DNA from: Xanthomonas hydrangeae
GTDB lineage: Bacteria; Pseudomonadota; Gammaproteobacteria; Xanthomonadales; Xanthomonadaceae
Reading direction: 5' to 3'
Assembly: GCA_905142475.1 (NCBI GenBank)
Contig: LR990730.1
Coordinates: 3,658,001 to 3,722,000, forward strand
DNA: 64,000 bases
Part shown: positions 17,850-26,486 of the stretch, one piece after another
How the letters are laid out: each line of letters starts with the position of its first letter
Position numbering within the stretch: the first letter of the stretch is position 1
Program-made: the position numbers and the translations under genes
The notes under the pieces: model-generated
The model's database searches: none
Told to the model about the DNA's origin: nothing
What the model saw: only the letters and a program-made list of their open reading frames with translations

Positions 17850-19027
17850 CGCAGTTCCTCCTCGCCGTTGAGCAGGTGCCGCGCAATGATCATGCGCATC
17901 ACTTCGTTGGTGCCTTCCAGGATGCGATGCACACGGCTGTCGCGCAGCAGGCGTTCGATCGGGTACTCGCGGATATAGCCGTAACCGCCATGGATCTGCA
18001 GCGCGTCGTCGCAGATCGCAAAGCCGGCGTCGGTGGCGAAGCGCTTGGCCATCGCGCACCACACGGTGGCATCGTGGCTGCCGGCATCGAGCTTGCGTGC
18101 GGCGGTGTGCACCATCTGCCGCGCGGCCACCAGTTGGGTGGCCATGTCGGCCAGCTTGAATTGCAGCGCCTGGAAATCGGCCAACTTTTTGCCGAACTGG
18201 CGGCGCTCGCCCATATAGCGACGCGCCGCATCCAGTGCGCCCTGCGCCGCGCCCAGCGAACACGCCGCGATGTTGATGCGGCCGCCATCCAGCGCCTTCA
18301 TCGCCATCTTGAAGCCCTCGCCTTCCTCGCCGAGCAGATTGCCGGCCGGGATGCGTACTTCGGTAAAGGTCACCCCGCGCGTGGGCTGGCTGTTCCAGCC
18401 CATCTTTTCTTCCTTGCGGCCGTAGCTGATGCCAGGCGCATCGGCAGGCACCACGAAGGCGCTGATGCCGCGCGCGCCATCGTCGCCGGTGCGTGCCATC
18501 ACCACCAGCACATCGGTGGCGCCGGCGCCGGAAATGAAGGCCTTGCTGCCGTTGAGCACATACGCGTCGCCATCGCGCTGGGCGCGTGTCTTGAGCGAGG
18601 CCGCGTCCGAGCCGGCACCCGGCTCGGTCAGGCAATACGAGCCCAGCTTGGCACCGCTGGTCATCGCCTCGCCCCACTGCGCGCGCACCGTGTCGTTGCC
18701 GTAACTGGCGATCAACCAGGTGGCCATGTTGTGGATGCTGATGAAGGCCGAGGTGGACGGGTCGACCGTAGCCAGTTCCTCGAACACCACTGCCGCATCG
18801 AGCCGGCGCATGCCCAGGCCGCCCACGCCTTCGTCGGTGTACAGGCCGCAGAAACCGAGTTCGGCGGCCTTGGCAATCGCCTCGCGCGGGAAGTGGCTCT
18901 CTGCGTCCCATTGCGCGGCATACGGTGCGAGTTCCTTGTCGGCGAAGTCGCGCGCGGCAGCGCGGAACGCTTCCTGCTCGTCGTTCAAATCGGCCGTATT
19001 GGCGTGTAGCTGGATGGCTGCATTCAT
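17846..19027 (-). CDS. Acyl-CoA dehydrogenase (probable isobutyryl-CoA dehydrogenase)
   Basis: 393 residues from ATG 19027 (MNAAIQL); the longer frame overlaps mmsA and adds nothing recognisable. FAD-dependent acyl-CoA dehydrogenase signatures are present: CLTEPGAGSDAASL in the middle domain, and IHGGYGYIREYPIERLLRDS and ILEGTNEVMR near the C-terminus. The glutamate of the last motif is where short/branched-chain enzymes have their catalytic base. Its position directly after mmsA and before a hydratase and HIBYL-CoA hydrolase argues for isobutyryl-CoA as substrate. Confidence 0.9.
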   Translation of the reverse strand: MNAAIQLHANTADLNDEQEAFRAAARDFADKELAPYAAQWDAESHFPREAIAKAAELGFCGLYTDEGVGGLGMRRLDAAVVFEELATVDPSTSAFISIHNMATWLIASYGNDTVRAQWGEAMTSGAKLGSYCLTEPGAGSDAASLKTRAQRDGDAYVLNGSKAFISGAGATDVLVVMARTGDDGARGISAFVVPADAPGISYGRKEEKMGWNSQPTRGVTFTEVRIPAGNLLGEEGEGFKMAMKALDGGRINIAACSLGAAQGALDAARRYMGERRQFGKKLADFQALQFKLADMATQLVAARQMVHTAARKLDAGSHDATVWCAMAKRFATDAGFAICDDALQIHGGYGYIREYPIERLLRDSRVHRILEGTNEVMRMIIARHLLNGEEELR

Positions 19028-19037
19028 GGCGATCGGA

Positions 19038-20543
19038 TCACTTGAGAGAGATGGTGGTGTTGACGCCATGGCCCAGCGTCTGGTCGTCGAACCAGCGCGC
19101 GGTGACGGTCTTGGTCTGGGTGTAGAACATCACCACCTGCTTGCCGTACGGGCCCAGGTCGCCGAGCTTGGAGGCGCGCGAGCCGGTGAACGAAAACAGC
19201 GGTACCGGCACCGGGATCGGCACGTTGATGCCGACCTGACCCACATCGATGTCTTCCTGGAAACGGCGCGCAGCAGCACCGGACTGGGTGAACAACGCGG
19301 TGCCGTTGCCGTTTGGATTGGCGTTGACCAGCGCGATCGCGTCGTCCAGCGTGTCTGCGCCCAGGATCACCAGCACGGGCCCGAAGATTTCTTCGTCATA
19401 GATGCGCATGCCAGGCGTGACGCCGGAGAAGATCGTCGGGCCGACGAAATTGCCTTGTTCGAACCCCGGTACGGTCGGCGCGCGACCATCCAGTTCCAGC
19501 GTTGCGCCCTGCTCCACGCCGGAGGCGATCAGCGCTTCCACACGCTCGCGTGCGGCGCAGGAAATCAGCGGGCCCACGTCGGTGCCCTGCGCATTGCCCG
19601 CACCCAGCTTCAAGCTCCTGGCCTTGGCAACCAGCGCCGGAATCCATTGCTGCGCCTCGCCCACCAGCACCAGCGTGGATGCCGCCATGCAACGCTGGCC
19701 GGCGGCACCAAAGGCGGCACCAACCATCGCGTTGAGGGTCTGTTCCTGATTGGCGTCCGGCAGCACCACGGCATGATTCTTGGCGCCCATCATGCATTGC
19801 ACGCGCTTGCCGGCCAGCGATGCGCGGCGATAGACGTGCGTGCCCACCTTGGTGGAGCCGACGAACGACAGCGCCTTGATCTCGGGGTGGTCGCACAGCG
19901 CGTTGACCACCTCTTCGCCACCGTGCACCACGTTGAGCACGCCATTGGGAATGCCGGCGTCCAGCGCAAGCTCCACCAGCCGCATGGTCACCATCGGGTC
20001 CTGCTCGGAGGGCTTGAGCACGAAGGTGTTGCCGGTGGCGATCGCCATCGGAAACATCCACAGCGGAATCATCGCCGGGAAATTGAACGGGGTGATGCCG
20101 GCGCACACGCCCAGCGGCTGCAGCAGGCTGTAGGTGTCCACGCCGTTGGCGACGTTGTTGGCCAGCTCGCCCAGTTGCAGATTGCCGATCGCTGCGGCGT
20201 GTTCCACCACCTCCAGCCCGCGGAACACATCGCCTTCGGCATCGGCCAGGGTCTTGCCCTGCTCGGCACTCAGCAACGCGGCCAGCTCGGGCATGTGCTC
20301 GCGGATCAGCTGCTGGTACTTGAGGAAGACGCGCGCGCGGGTGCCGATGGGCGTCTTGCGCCAGCTGACAAAGGCACGGCTGGCGGCCGCCACTGCGGCG
20401 TCGACTTCGGCCGTGGTGGCGAACGGCACCTGCGCCAGCAGCGACTGGTCGGCAGGGTTGACCACGTCCTGCCAGTGCGAACTGTCGGACACCACAAATT
20501 CGCCATCGATCAACAGGGACACGCGGGGGACGGATTCGCTCAT
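19038..20543 (-). CDS. mmsA: Methylmalonate-semialdehyde dehydrogenase (CoA-acylating)
   Basis: 501 residues from ATG 20543 (MSESVPRV); a GTG 17 codons upstream opens the frame but overlaps the promoter operator. It is an aldehyde dehydrogenase with [10 protein letters not shown] (N154), the FVGSTKVG cofactor loop and the catalytic cysteine C285 in [11 protein letters not shown]. In place of a bulky activating group it has the features of CoA-dependent MmsA enzymes. It converts methylmalonate semialdehyde to propionyl-CoA. It is the first gene of the valine operon, 10 bases ahead of the acyl-CoA dehydrogenase gene. Its promoter region is shared with the divergent regulator. Confidence 0.94.
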   Translation of the reverse strand: MSESVPRVSLLIDGEFVVSDSSHWQDVVNPADQSLLAQVPFATTAEVDAAVAAASRAFVSWRKTPIGTRARVFLKYQQLIREHMPELAALLSAEQGKTLADAEGDVFRGLEVVEHAAAIGNLQLGELANNVANGVDTYSLLQPLGVCAGITPFNFPAMIPLWMFPMAIATGNTFVLKPSEQDPMVTMRLVELALDAGIPNGVLNVVHGGEEVVNALCDHPEIKALSFVGSTKVGTHVYRRASLAGKRVQCMMGAKNHAVVLPDANQEQTLNAMVGAAFGAAGQRCMAASTLVLVGEAQQWIPALVAKARSLKLGAGNAQGTDVGPLISCAARERVEALIASGVEQGATLELDGRAPTVPGFEQGNFVGPTIFSGVTPGMRIYDEEIFGPVLVILGADTLDDAIALVNANPNGNGTALFTQSGAAARRFQEDIDVGQVGINVPIPVPVPLFSFTGSRASKLGDLGPYGKQVVMFYTQTKTVTARWFDDQTLGHGVNTTISLK

Positions 20544-20578
20544 TGCAAGTTCGCTCGCAGAAGGGTCGATGCAGATAC

Positions 20579-20593
20579 TTCGCATTGTTCGCA
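20579..20593 (-). promoter_or_regulatory. Candidate operator upstream of mmsA
   Basis: TTCGCA-TTG-TTCGCA direct repeat 36 bases before the mmsA ATG. The same repeat with the same 3-base spacing occurs in the opposite orientation at the divergent regulator start. Confidence 0.6.
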
Positions 20594-20653
20594 CCCCTTG
20601 CCGGCATTCCCAGCCGCCAATTGCTTAATCGCGCTAAGCTGGCGGCACAATTT

Positions 20654-20668
20654 TGCGAATCTTGCGAA
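20654..20668 (+). promoter_or_regulatory. Candidate operator at the regulator start
   Basis: TGCGAA-TCT-TGCGAA, the reverse complement form of the site at 20579-20593. It ends on the first base of the regulator start codon, which suggests autorepression. Confidence 0.6.
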
Positions 20669-22053
20669 TGCCACACACGCAGCCACCTCTGCGCCATCAG
20701 CTCGGCCTGCGCCTGCAGCGGCTGCGCCAGCGCCATGGCCTGACCCAGGCCGAACTGGCGCGCCGGCTGGCGTTGTCGCCGAGCTATCTCAACCAGATCG
20801 AGCGCAACCAGCGCCCGTTGACGCTGGCGATCCAGCAGCGGCTCAAGGCCACCCTGGGCGACCTTGAAGGCCTGCTGGACCTGGACGACCCCGCCGCGCT
20901 GGTTGAACCCTTGGATGAATCTCTGCGCAGCCTGGGCCACAGCCTGTCGGCCGCCGAGCTGCGCGTGCTCACCGGCAATCTGCCGCAGGTGGCGCAGGCA
21001 CTGTTGGATCTGCACCGCGCCCATCGGCATCTGCTCGAGCGCAATGCCGCACTGGAACTGCAGATCGGTGCCGACCACGCCGCACTGCCGTCGCTGTCGC
21101 CCGGCGAGCAGGTACGCGATTACTTCAATCGCGCACACAACTACCTGCCCGAACTGGATGAGCGCGCAGAGGCGCTGTATGCCGAACTCGGGCTGACCCC
21201 GGACAACCTTGCGCTGCGGCTGCGCCAACGCCTGGCCGATCGCCACGGCTTGTTGGTGCAGGACGCCACCGACCTGCTCAGCGACAAGCGCAGCGTGGAT
21301 GCGCAGGCACGCGTGCTGTGGCTGCCTGCGCATCTGCGCCCCGGCCAACAGGCCTTCCAGATGGCGGCGCAGTTGGCGTTGCTGGAGTGTGCGCCGCTGC
21401 TGGAGGCACGCATCGCCGATGCCGGATTCGAAGATGCCGAGCGCATCGCGTTGTCGCGCATTGGTTTGTCGAACTATTTCGCCGGCGCCCTGGTGATGCC
21501 GTATGGCGAATTTCTGCACAGCGCGCAGACCTGCCGCTACGACATCGAATGGCTGGCCGATCGTTTCGATGTGGGCTTCGAGGCGGTCTGCCACCGCCTC
21601 AGCACCTTGCAGCGACGCGGTGCGGCCGGGTTGCCGATCTTCTTCATGCGGGTGGACCGCGCCGGCAATGTGTCCAAGCGTCACTCGGCCACCGACTTCC
21701 ACTTCTCGCATGTCGGCGGCGCCTGCCCGCTGTGGATCGTCTACGAAGCCTTCAATCAGCCCGACCGCATCCTGACCCAGATCGCGCGCATGCCCGATGG
21801 CCGGCGCCATTTCTGGCTTGCGCGCCAAGTCAGCAGTGGCGCGCCCGGTTACGGCCGCCCGCGCAAGACCTTTGCATTGGCGATGGGCTGCGACCTGCGC
21901 CATGCCGATCAACTGGTGTATGCGCGCGGCTGGGACCTGGATGCGGTGGACGATGCGGTGCCGATCGGCCCCGGTTGCCTGACCTGCGAGCGCAGCGACT
22001 GCGTGCAGCGTGCCTTCCCGGCATTGCCGCGGTTACCTGCCAGCGCGCGCTAG
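20668..22053 (+). CDS. XRE-family regulator, short-chain fatty-acyl (ScfR/RamB-like) type
   Basis: 461 residues from ATG 20668. A XRE helix-turn-helix lies at ~11-65 (GLTQAELARRLALSPSYLNQIER). A long central region corresponds to the ImmA/IrrE-like part, here without an obvious HExxH motif. The C-terminus has a DUF2083-type segment with cysteines (CPLWIVYEAF and CLTCERSDC). This is the family that controls acetate, propionate and branched-chain acyl-CoA genes in actinobacteria and proteobacteria. It is divergent from the valine operon, with matching operator-like repeats at each end of the intergenic region, so it most likely regulates that operon and itself. Confidence 0.85.
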   Translation: MPHTQPPLRHQLGLRLQRLRQRHGLTQAELARRLALSPSYLNQIERNQRPLTLAIQQRLKATLGDLEGLLDLDDPAALVEPLDESLRSLGHSLSAAELRVLTGNLPQVAQALLDLHRAHRHLLERNAALELQIGADHAALPSLSPGEQVRDYFNRAHNYLPELDERAEALYAELGLTPDNLALRLRQRLADRHGLLVQDATDLLSDKRSVDAQARVLWLPAHLRPGQQAFQMAAQLALLECAPLLEARIADAGFEDAERIALSRIGLSNYFAGALVMPYGEFLHSAQTCRYDIEWLADRFDVGFEAVCHRLSTLQRRGAAGLPIFFMRVDRAGNVSKRHSATDFHFSHVGGACPLWIVYEAFNQPDRILTQIARMPDGRRHFWLARQVSSGAPGYGRPRKTFALAMGCDLRHADQLVYARGWDLDAVDDAVPIGPGCLTCERSDCVQRAFPALPRLPASAR

Positions 22054-22420
22054 GCCACCGACGTCCGCAGGGTCCGACGCAACCTTCCGCTTCCAGGAGC
22101 GCCACCCATGCCGCAACTGTGACGGAGCAGACGCTACCGCTGCACTGCAGCATTCCAACGCGAGATAGCTCACGCAAAATGCTTCATTGGAATGGAATGG
22201 CTTGCGCTTCTACCCTGAAGCGGACACATGCAGGACAGGGGGACGCCAAGGCGATCGACGATCGTGACAGCGTCACGCAAACGCACACTCAGCTCCAAAA
22301 ACGCAGCACCGCACCAATCGCCATGCCCGCGTCAGGACGCGCCGACTGCGCCCCTGCGCAACGGCCGCACCGGCGGCCACCATCTCCATTCGGTAACTTT
22401 GTCCTGGGAGGGATCAAACG
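22054..22420. other. Promoter region of the galactan receptor operon
   Basis: 367 bases without a gene. It contains an inverted repeat CATTCCAA (22151-22158) / TTGGAATG (22187-22194), with arm centres 36 bases apart, and a GGAGGG ribosome site just before the receptor start. No regulator gene is adjacent. Confidence 0.5.
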
Positions 22421-25114
22421 ATGCCCGTTCACCACACCGGCCACTCGGCCAGCCGGCGCCTGCGCCGCACCCCTGCGCGCGACGTCCTCTGCACCACCAT
22501 CGCCTTCGTTCTGGCCAGCGCGTTCAGTGCGCACGCACAGGACAGCACGCCTGCGCCTGCCGCACCGCCGGCCAGCGACAGCAGCGCCGCCGCTGCGCCG
22601 CCACCGGTCACGCTCGACAACATCACCGTGATCGGCCAGCGCGCCAGCCTGAATCAGGCGGTGCAGGCCAAGCAGATGTCCGATCACGTCATGGAAGTGA
22701 TCTCGGCCGACAACATGGGCCAGATGCCCAATGTCACCGTGGCCGAAGCGCTGGTGCGCCTGCCCGGCGTCAACGGCACCCGCGACCGCGGCAACGAGAG
22801 CCTGGCCACCGTGCGCGGCCTTGGCCCGCGCATGACCATGGGCACCGTCAACGGGCGCGAAATCGCCTCCTCCGAGCCCAATCGCGCGGTGCGTTGGGAA
22901 GTGTTCCCCACCGAGATCGTCTCCACCGTCAAGGTCTACAAGACCCAGTCGGCGGATCTGGTGGCCGGTGGCCTTGCCGCAACGGTGGACATCTCCACCA
23001 TCAGCCCGCTGGACTACACCGGCCCGGGCTTTGTCGGCACCGCCGGCCCGGTGTTCTACGACCACGCCAAGGACGTGGACGGCTACACCCCGTGGGGCAA
23101 CCGCTTCGGCGCCAGCTGGGTACACAAGATCAACGACAACCTGGCGGTTGCGCTCGGCGCCACCTATCAGAAGCAGAAGAACTCCAACTCCTCGATCGGC
23201 AGCTGGGGCTATACCGATGCCACCACCTCGCACGATGTGGATGGCGACGGCACCGTGGACCCGACGCCGTTCGGCGCGGCCGACCAGCTCAAGCTGACCG
23301 ACCAGACCCGCACCGGTGCGATGGGCACCGTGCAATGGCGCTCGGGCAACTTCGAGTTGAAGTTCGACGGCCTGTATTCGCGGATCGAAATCGACGAAGA
23401 CCAGTTGCAGAACTGGTTCAACGGCCTGGCTTTCAGCACGTTTTCCACCGGTGCCAACCCGTACACCACGCCGGGTTCGTCCTACACCATCGTCGATGGC
23501 GATGTGGTCGCCGGTACGCTGGCCAACTCGAACCTGCAGGTCGACCATGTGGTCAGCCACTACAACGAGGTCAAGACGCTCACCGCCGGCGGCCTCAACG
23601 CCAAGTGGAGCGGCGATGTGTGGACGCTGGGCAGCGACCTGTCGTTCTCGCAGGCCAAGCGCGACAACACCTGGCAGGCGGTGCGCTTCGGCAGCAACCC
23701 GGACACCGTCTCGTTCGATTTCCGCCGCAGCGTCACCCCTACCATCAGCACCAGCTCGGATACGCCCGAGTGGGGCATCGCCGGCCAGACCGAGCCGCAG
23801 GGGCTGCGCGACAAGATCGTCGCGCTGGCACTCAACGCCAGCCGCTCGATCGATGCCGCTGCATTCACCTCGCTGGAATTTGGCGCACGCGCCGCGCGTC
23901 GCGAGAAGCAGAACCGCCGCTTCATCAGCAACCAGTCCGGCTACGACCAACCGATTTCGGCGTATCAGGGCCTGATCTATCCGGTCACCATGCCGGACTT
24001 GAACGTGCCCACGCTGACCGGCGGCAACATGGACGCCATTGCCGAGATCGGCTTCGGCGGTTTCGATCCGGCCACGCTCGACGAGCAGCTGCTCGACCAC
24101 TGGAACGTCAAGGAAGACGTGCGCGAAGCCTTCGCCAAAGCGGTGTTCAGCTCGCAGCTGTTCGGCACCGATGTCACCGGCAATATCGGCGTACGCCTGG
24201 TCAACACCAAGACCACCAGCGACGGCTTCGATTCGGTCGGCACCACCGTGCAGGCCAGCACCGACAGCAAGGAATACACCGACGTGTTGCCCAGCGCCAC
24301 CGTCAACTTCCTGATCGACGATCAGCGCATCCTGCGTTTTGCGGTGGCCAAGGTCATCGCGCGCCCGCCGCTGGACGAACTGCGCACCGGCCGCCGCCTG
24401 GACGACCCCAATGTCACCGTCGGCCAGCTCACCGGCAGCGGCGGCAACCCGCAGCTGGATCCGTTCAAGGCCACCCAGGTCGATGTGTCCTACGAGTGGT
24501 ACTTCCACAAGGAAGCGCTGGCGGCGATTGCGGTCTACCGCAAGGAAGTGGATTCCAGCATCGGCTACCGCACCGACCGCGAAGTGATCAACGGCCTGGA
24601 TTACCTGGTCAGCGCGCCGTTCAATGGCGGCGGCGGGCATATCAACGGGGTGGAGCTCACCTTCCAGACGCCGTTCTACTTCATCCCGCACATGGAAAAC
24701 TTCGGCGTCTATTCCAACTTCTCGCTGGTGGATTCCAACCTCAAGGAATTCTCGCCGGTCGACAACCCGTTGCCGCTGAGCGGTCTGGCGCGCAAGACCG
24801 GCACCTTCGATCTTTGGTACAGCAATGGCAGCTTCGAAGCGCGTGTGGGTTACAAGTACCACAGCCCCTACACCGTGGTGTACGGCTGGAATGCGGCGCG
24901 TCTTGCCCGTCTGCAGAGCGAAGGCACGGTGGACTTAAGCCTGAACTGGCAGTACAGCAAGCAGCTCAGCTTCCGCTTCCAGGCCGGCAATCTCACCAAC
25001 GAGCCGCTGCGCGCCTACACCGACAACAAGCCCAACCGTCTGGCCAATCAGGACGACGGTGGCTACCAGGTGTTCGGCCGTCGGTATGCGCTGGAAGCCA
25101 GCTACAAGTTCTAA
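22421..25114 (+). CDS. TonB-dependent receptor, galactan-associated
   Basis: 897 residues. The signal peptide ends near SAHAQ (~40), followed by an Ala/Pro-rich stretch and a TonB-box-like LDNITVIGQRA. The plug shows MPNVTVAEALVRLPGVNGT, TVRGLGPRMTMGTVNGRE and DLVAGGLAATVDI. The barrel ends ...LEASYKF. This sub-family (plug with VYKTQSADL) is typical of carbohydrate-linked receptors in this genus. The next two genes encode an endo-galactanase and a beta-galactosidase, so uptake of galacto-oligosaccharides is the likely role. The ATG follows a good GGGAGGG ribosome site. Confidence 0.9.
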   Translation: MPVHHTGHSASRRLRRTPARDVLCTTIAFVLASAFSAHAQDSTPAPAAPPASDSSAAAAPPPVTLDNITVIGQRASLNQAVQAKQMSDHVMEVISADNMGQMPNVTVAEALVRLPGVNGTRDRGNESLATVRGLGPRMTMGTVNGREIASSEPNRAVRWEVFPTEIVSTVKVYKTQSADLVAGGLAATVDISTISPLDYTGPGFVGTAGPVFYDHAKDVDGYTPWGNRFGASWVHKINDNLAVALGATYQKQKNSNSSIGSWGYTDATTSHDVDGDGTVDPTPFGAADQLKLTDQTRTGAMGTVQWRSGNFELKFDGLYSRIEIDEDQLQNWFNGLAFSTFSTGANPYTTPGSSYTIVDGDVVAGTLANSNLQVDHVVSHYNEVKTLTAGGLNAKWSGDVWTLGSDLSFSQAKRDNTWQAVRFGSNPDTVSFDFRRSVTPTISTSSDTPEWGIAGQTEPQGLRDKIVALALNASRSIDAAAFTSLEFGARAARREKQNRRFISNQSGYDQPISAYQGLIYPVTMPDLNVPTLTGGNMDAIAEIGFGGFDPATLDEQLLDHWNVKEDVREAFAKAVFSSQLFGTDVTGNIGVRLVNTKTTSDGFDSVGTTVQASTDSKEYTDVLPSATVNFLIDDQRILRFAVAKVIARPPLDELRTGRRLDDPNVTVGQLTGSGGNPQLDPFKATQVDVSYEWYFHKEALAAIAVYRKEVDSSIGYRTDREVINGLDYLVSAPFNGGGGHINGVELTFQTPFYFIPHMENFGVYSNFSLVDSNLKEFSPVDNPLPLSGLARKTGTFDLWYSNGSFEARVGYKYHSPYTVVYGWNAARLARLQSEGTVDLSLNWQYSKQLSFRFQAGNLTNEPLRAYTDNKPNRLANQDDGGYQVFGRRYALEASYKF

Positions 25115-25274
25115 GCGCAGCTGACACAACTGCTGCGCGACCGCGACACCGGTGCGGCCGGTGCGTGGAATCGGATCGGTTATCGACGTTCCGATTCCGC
25201 GCATCGGCCGCACGACAGCACCGCCGCGTGCGGCTTGCTGTCACCCGCTCCACGTTTTTCTGTCGAGGAATTGC

Positions 25275-26486
25275 ATGCGCTCTATACGCCGTCTCTGGAC
25301 GCCCGCGCTACCGGCGCTGGCCATCTCCACCTTCGCACACGCCGCCCCGGCCCCCGCCACGTTGTATCTCGGTGCGGACCTGTCCTACGTCAACGAGATG
25401 GAAGAATGCGGTGTGCAATACCGCGAGAACGGCGTGGTCAAAGACCCGTTCGAACTCTTCCACGCGCACGGTGCCAATCTGGTGCGTGTGCGGCTGTGGA
25501 ACGACGCACGCTGGACCCGCTACAGCGACTTGTCCGACGTCAAAAAGACCATCGCGCGCGCACGCGCGCAAGGCATGCAGGTCTTGCTGGACCTGCACTA
25601 CTCCGACGATTGGGCCGATGGCGAAAAACAGCTGATTCCCAAGGCCTGGGCCAGCATCACCGATACCGATGAGCTGGCGCGCACGTTGTATGGCTTCACC
25701 TACGACACGCTGAGCGCGCTCGACCGCGCCGGCCTGATGCCGGAACTGGTGCAGGTGGGCAACGAAAGCAATTCCGACCTGATGGACAGCATTCCCTGGG
25801 ACAAGAAGCGCCCCATCGACTGGCAACGCAACGCCAAATTGTTCAATGCCGGCATCAAGGCAGTGCGCGATATCAGCGCACGCTCCACGATCAAGCCACG
25901 GGTGATGCTGCATATCGCCCAGCCGGAAAATGTGGAACCGTGGTTTGCCGCCGCCACCAAGGCCGGCGTCACCGACTACGATCTGATCGGCATCAGCTAC
26001 TACCGCAAATGGTCGACTCAATCGATGGCCGAGCTGGGCAAGACCATCAAGCGCCTGCGCGGCCGCTACGACGCCGATGTGGTGGTGGTGGAAACTGCCT
26101 ACCCGTGGACGCTGGAGTCCGGCGACACCTCGCACAATCTGCTCGGCCAAGACTCGCTGATTGCCGGCTACCCAGCCACGCCTCAAGGCCAGTCCAAGTA
26201 CATGATCGATCTCACCCAGTTGGTGATCGACACCGGCGGCGCCGGCGTGGTGTATTGGGAACCGGCATGGACCAGCAGCAGCTGCAAGACGCGCTGGGGC
26301 ACCGGCTCGTCGTGGGAAAACGCCAGCTTCTTCGATTTCAGGCATGACAACGAGGTGTTGCCGGCGATCGATTTCATGCGCCACCCGTATACGGGCATGC
26401 CTGCATCGCGCAAACCGGCAACAGGCAACCGTGCTTGGACCAAACAAGACCGAGCTGCCGACGCCAGCAAGAGGACGCAGCCATGA
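25275..26486 (+). CDS. Arabinogalactan endo-beta-1,4-galactanase (GH53)
   Basis: 403 residues from ATG 25275, chosen because it begins a signal peptide (cleavage near AHA-AP). GH53 hallmarks are clear: YLGADLSYVNEMEE near the start, LVRVRLWND and LLDLHYSDDWADG. The acid/base is E164 in QVGNESNSD and the nucleophile is E273 in VVETAYPW. It cleaves beta-1,4-galactan of pectic side chains, probably at the surface or in the periplasm. It sits between the receptor gene and a GH2 gene whose start overlaps its stop (ATGA), indicating one operon. Confidence 0.93.
   Translation: MRSIRRLWTPALPALAISTFAHAAPAPATLYLGADLSYVNEMEECGVQYRENGVVKDPFELFHAHGANLVRVRLWNDARWTRYSDLSDVKKTIARARAQGMQVLLDLHYSDDWADGEKQLIPKAWASITDTDELARTLYGFTYDTLSALDRAGLMPELVQVGNESNSDLMDSIPWDKKRPIDWQRNAKLFNAGIKAVRDISARSTIKPRVMLHIAQPENVEPWFAAATKAGVTDYDLIGISYYRKWSTQSMAELGKTIKRLRGRYDADVVVVETAYPWTLESGDTSHNLLGQDSLIAGYPATPQGQSKYMIDLTQLVIDTGGAGVVYWEPAWTSSSCKTRWGTGSSWENASFFDFRHDNEVLPAIDFMRHPYTGMPASRKPATGNRAWTKQDRAADASKRTQP

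Noticed and set aside
22228..25635. 1135-codon plus-strand frame over the galactan receptor and galactanase
   Set aside because: It is an out-of-frame shadow of two well-supported genes; the translation is Arg/Pro-rich low-complexity sequence typical of high-GC shadows.
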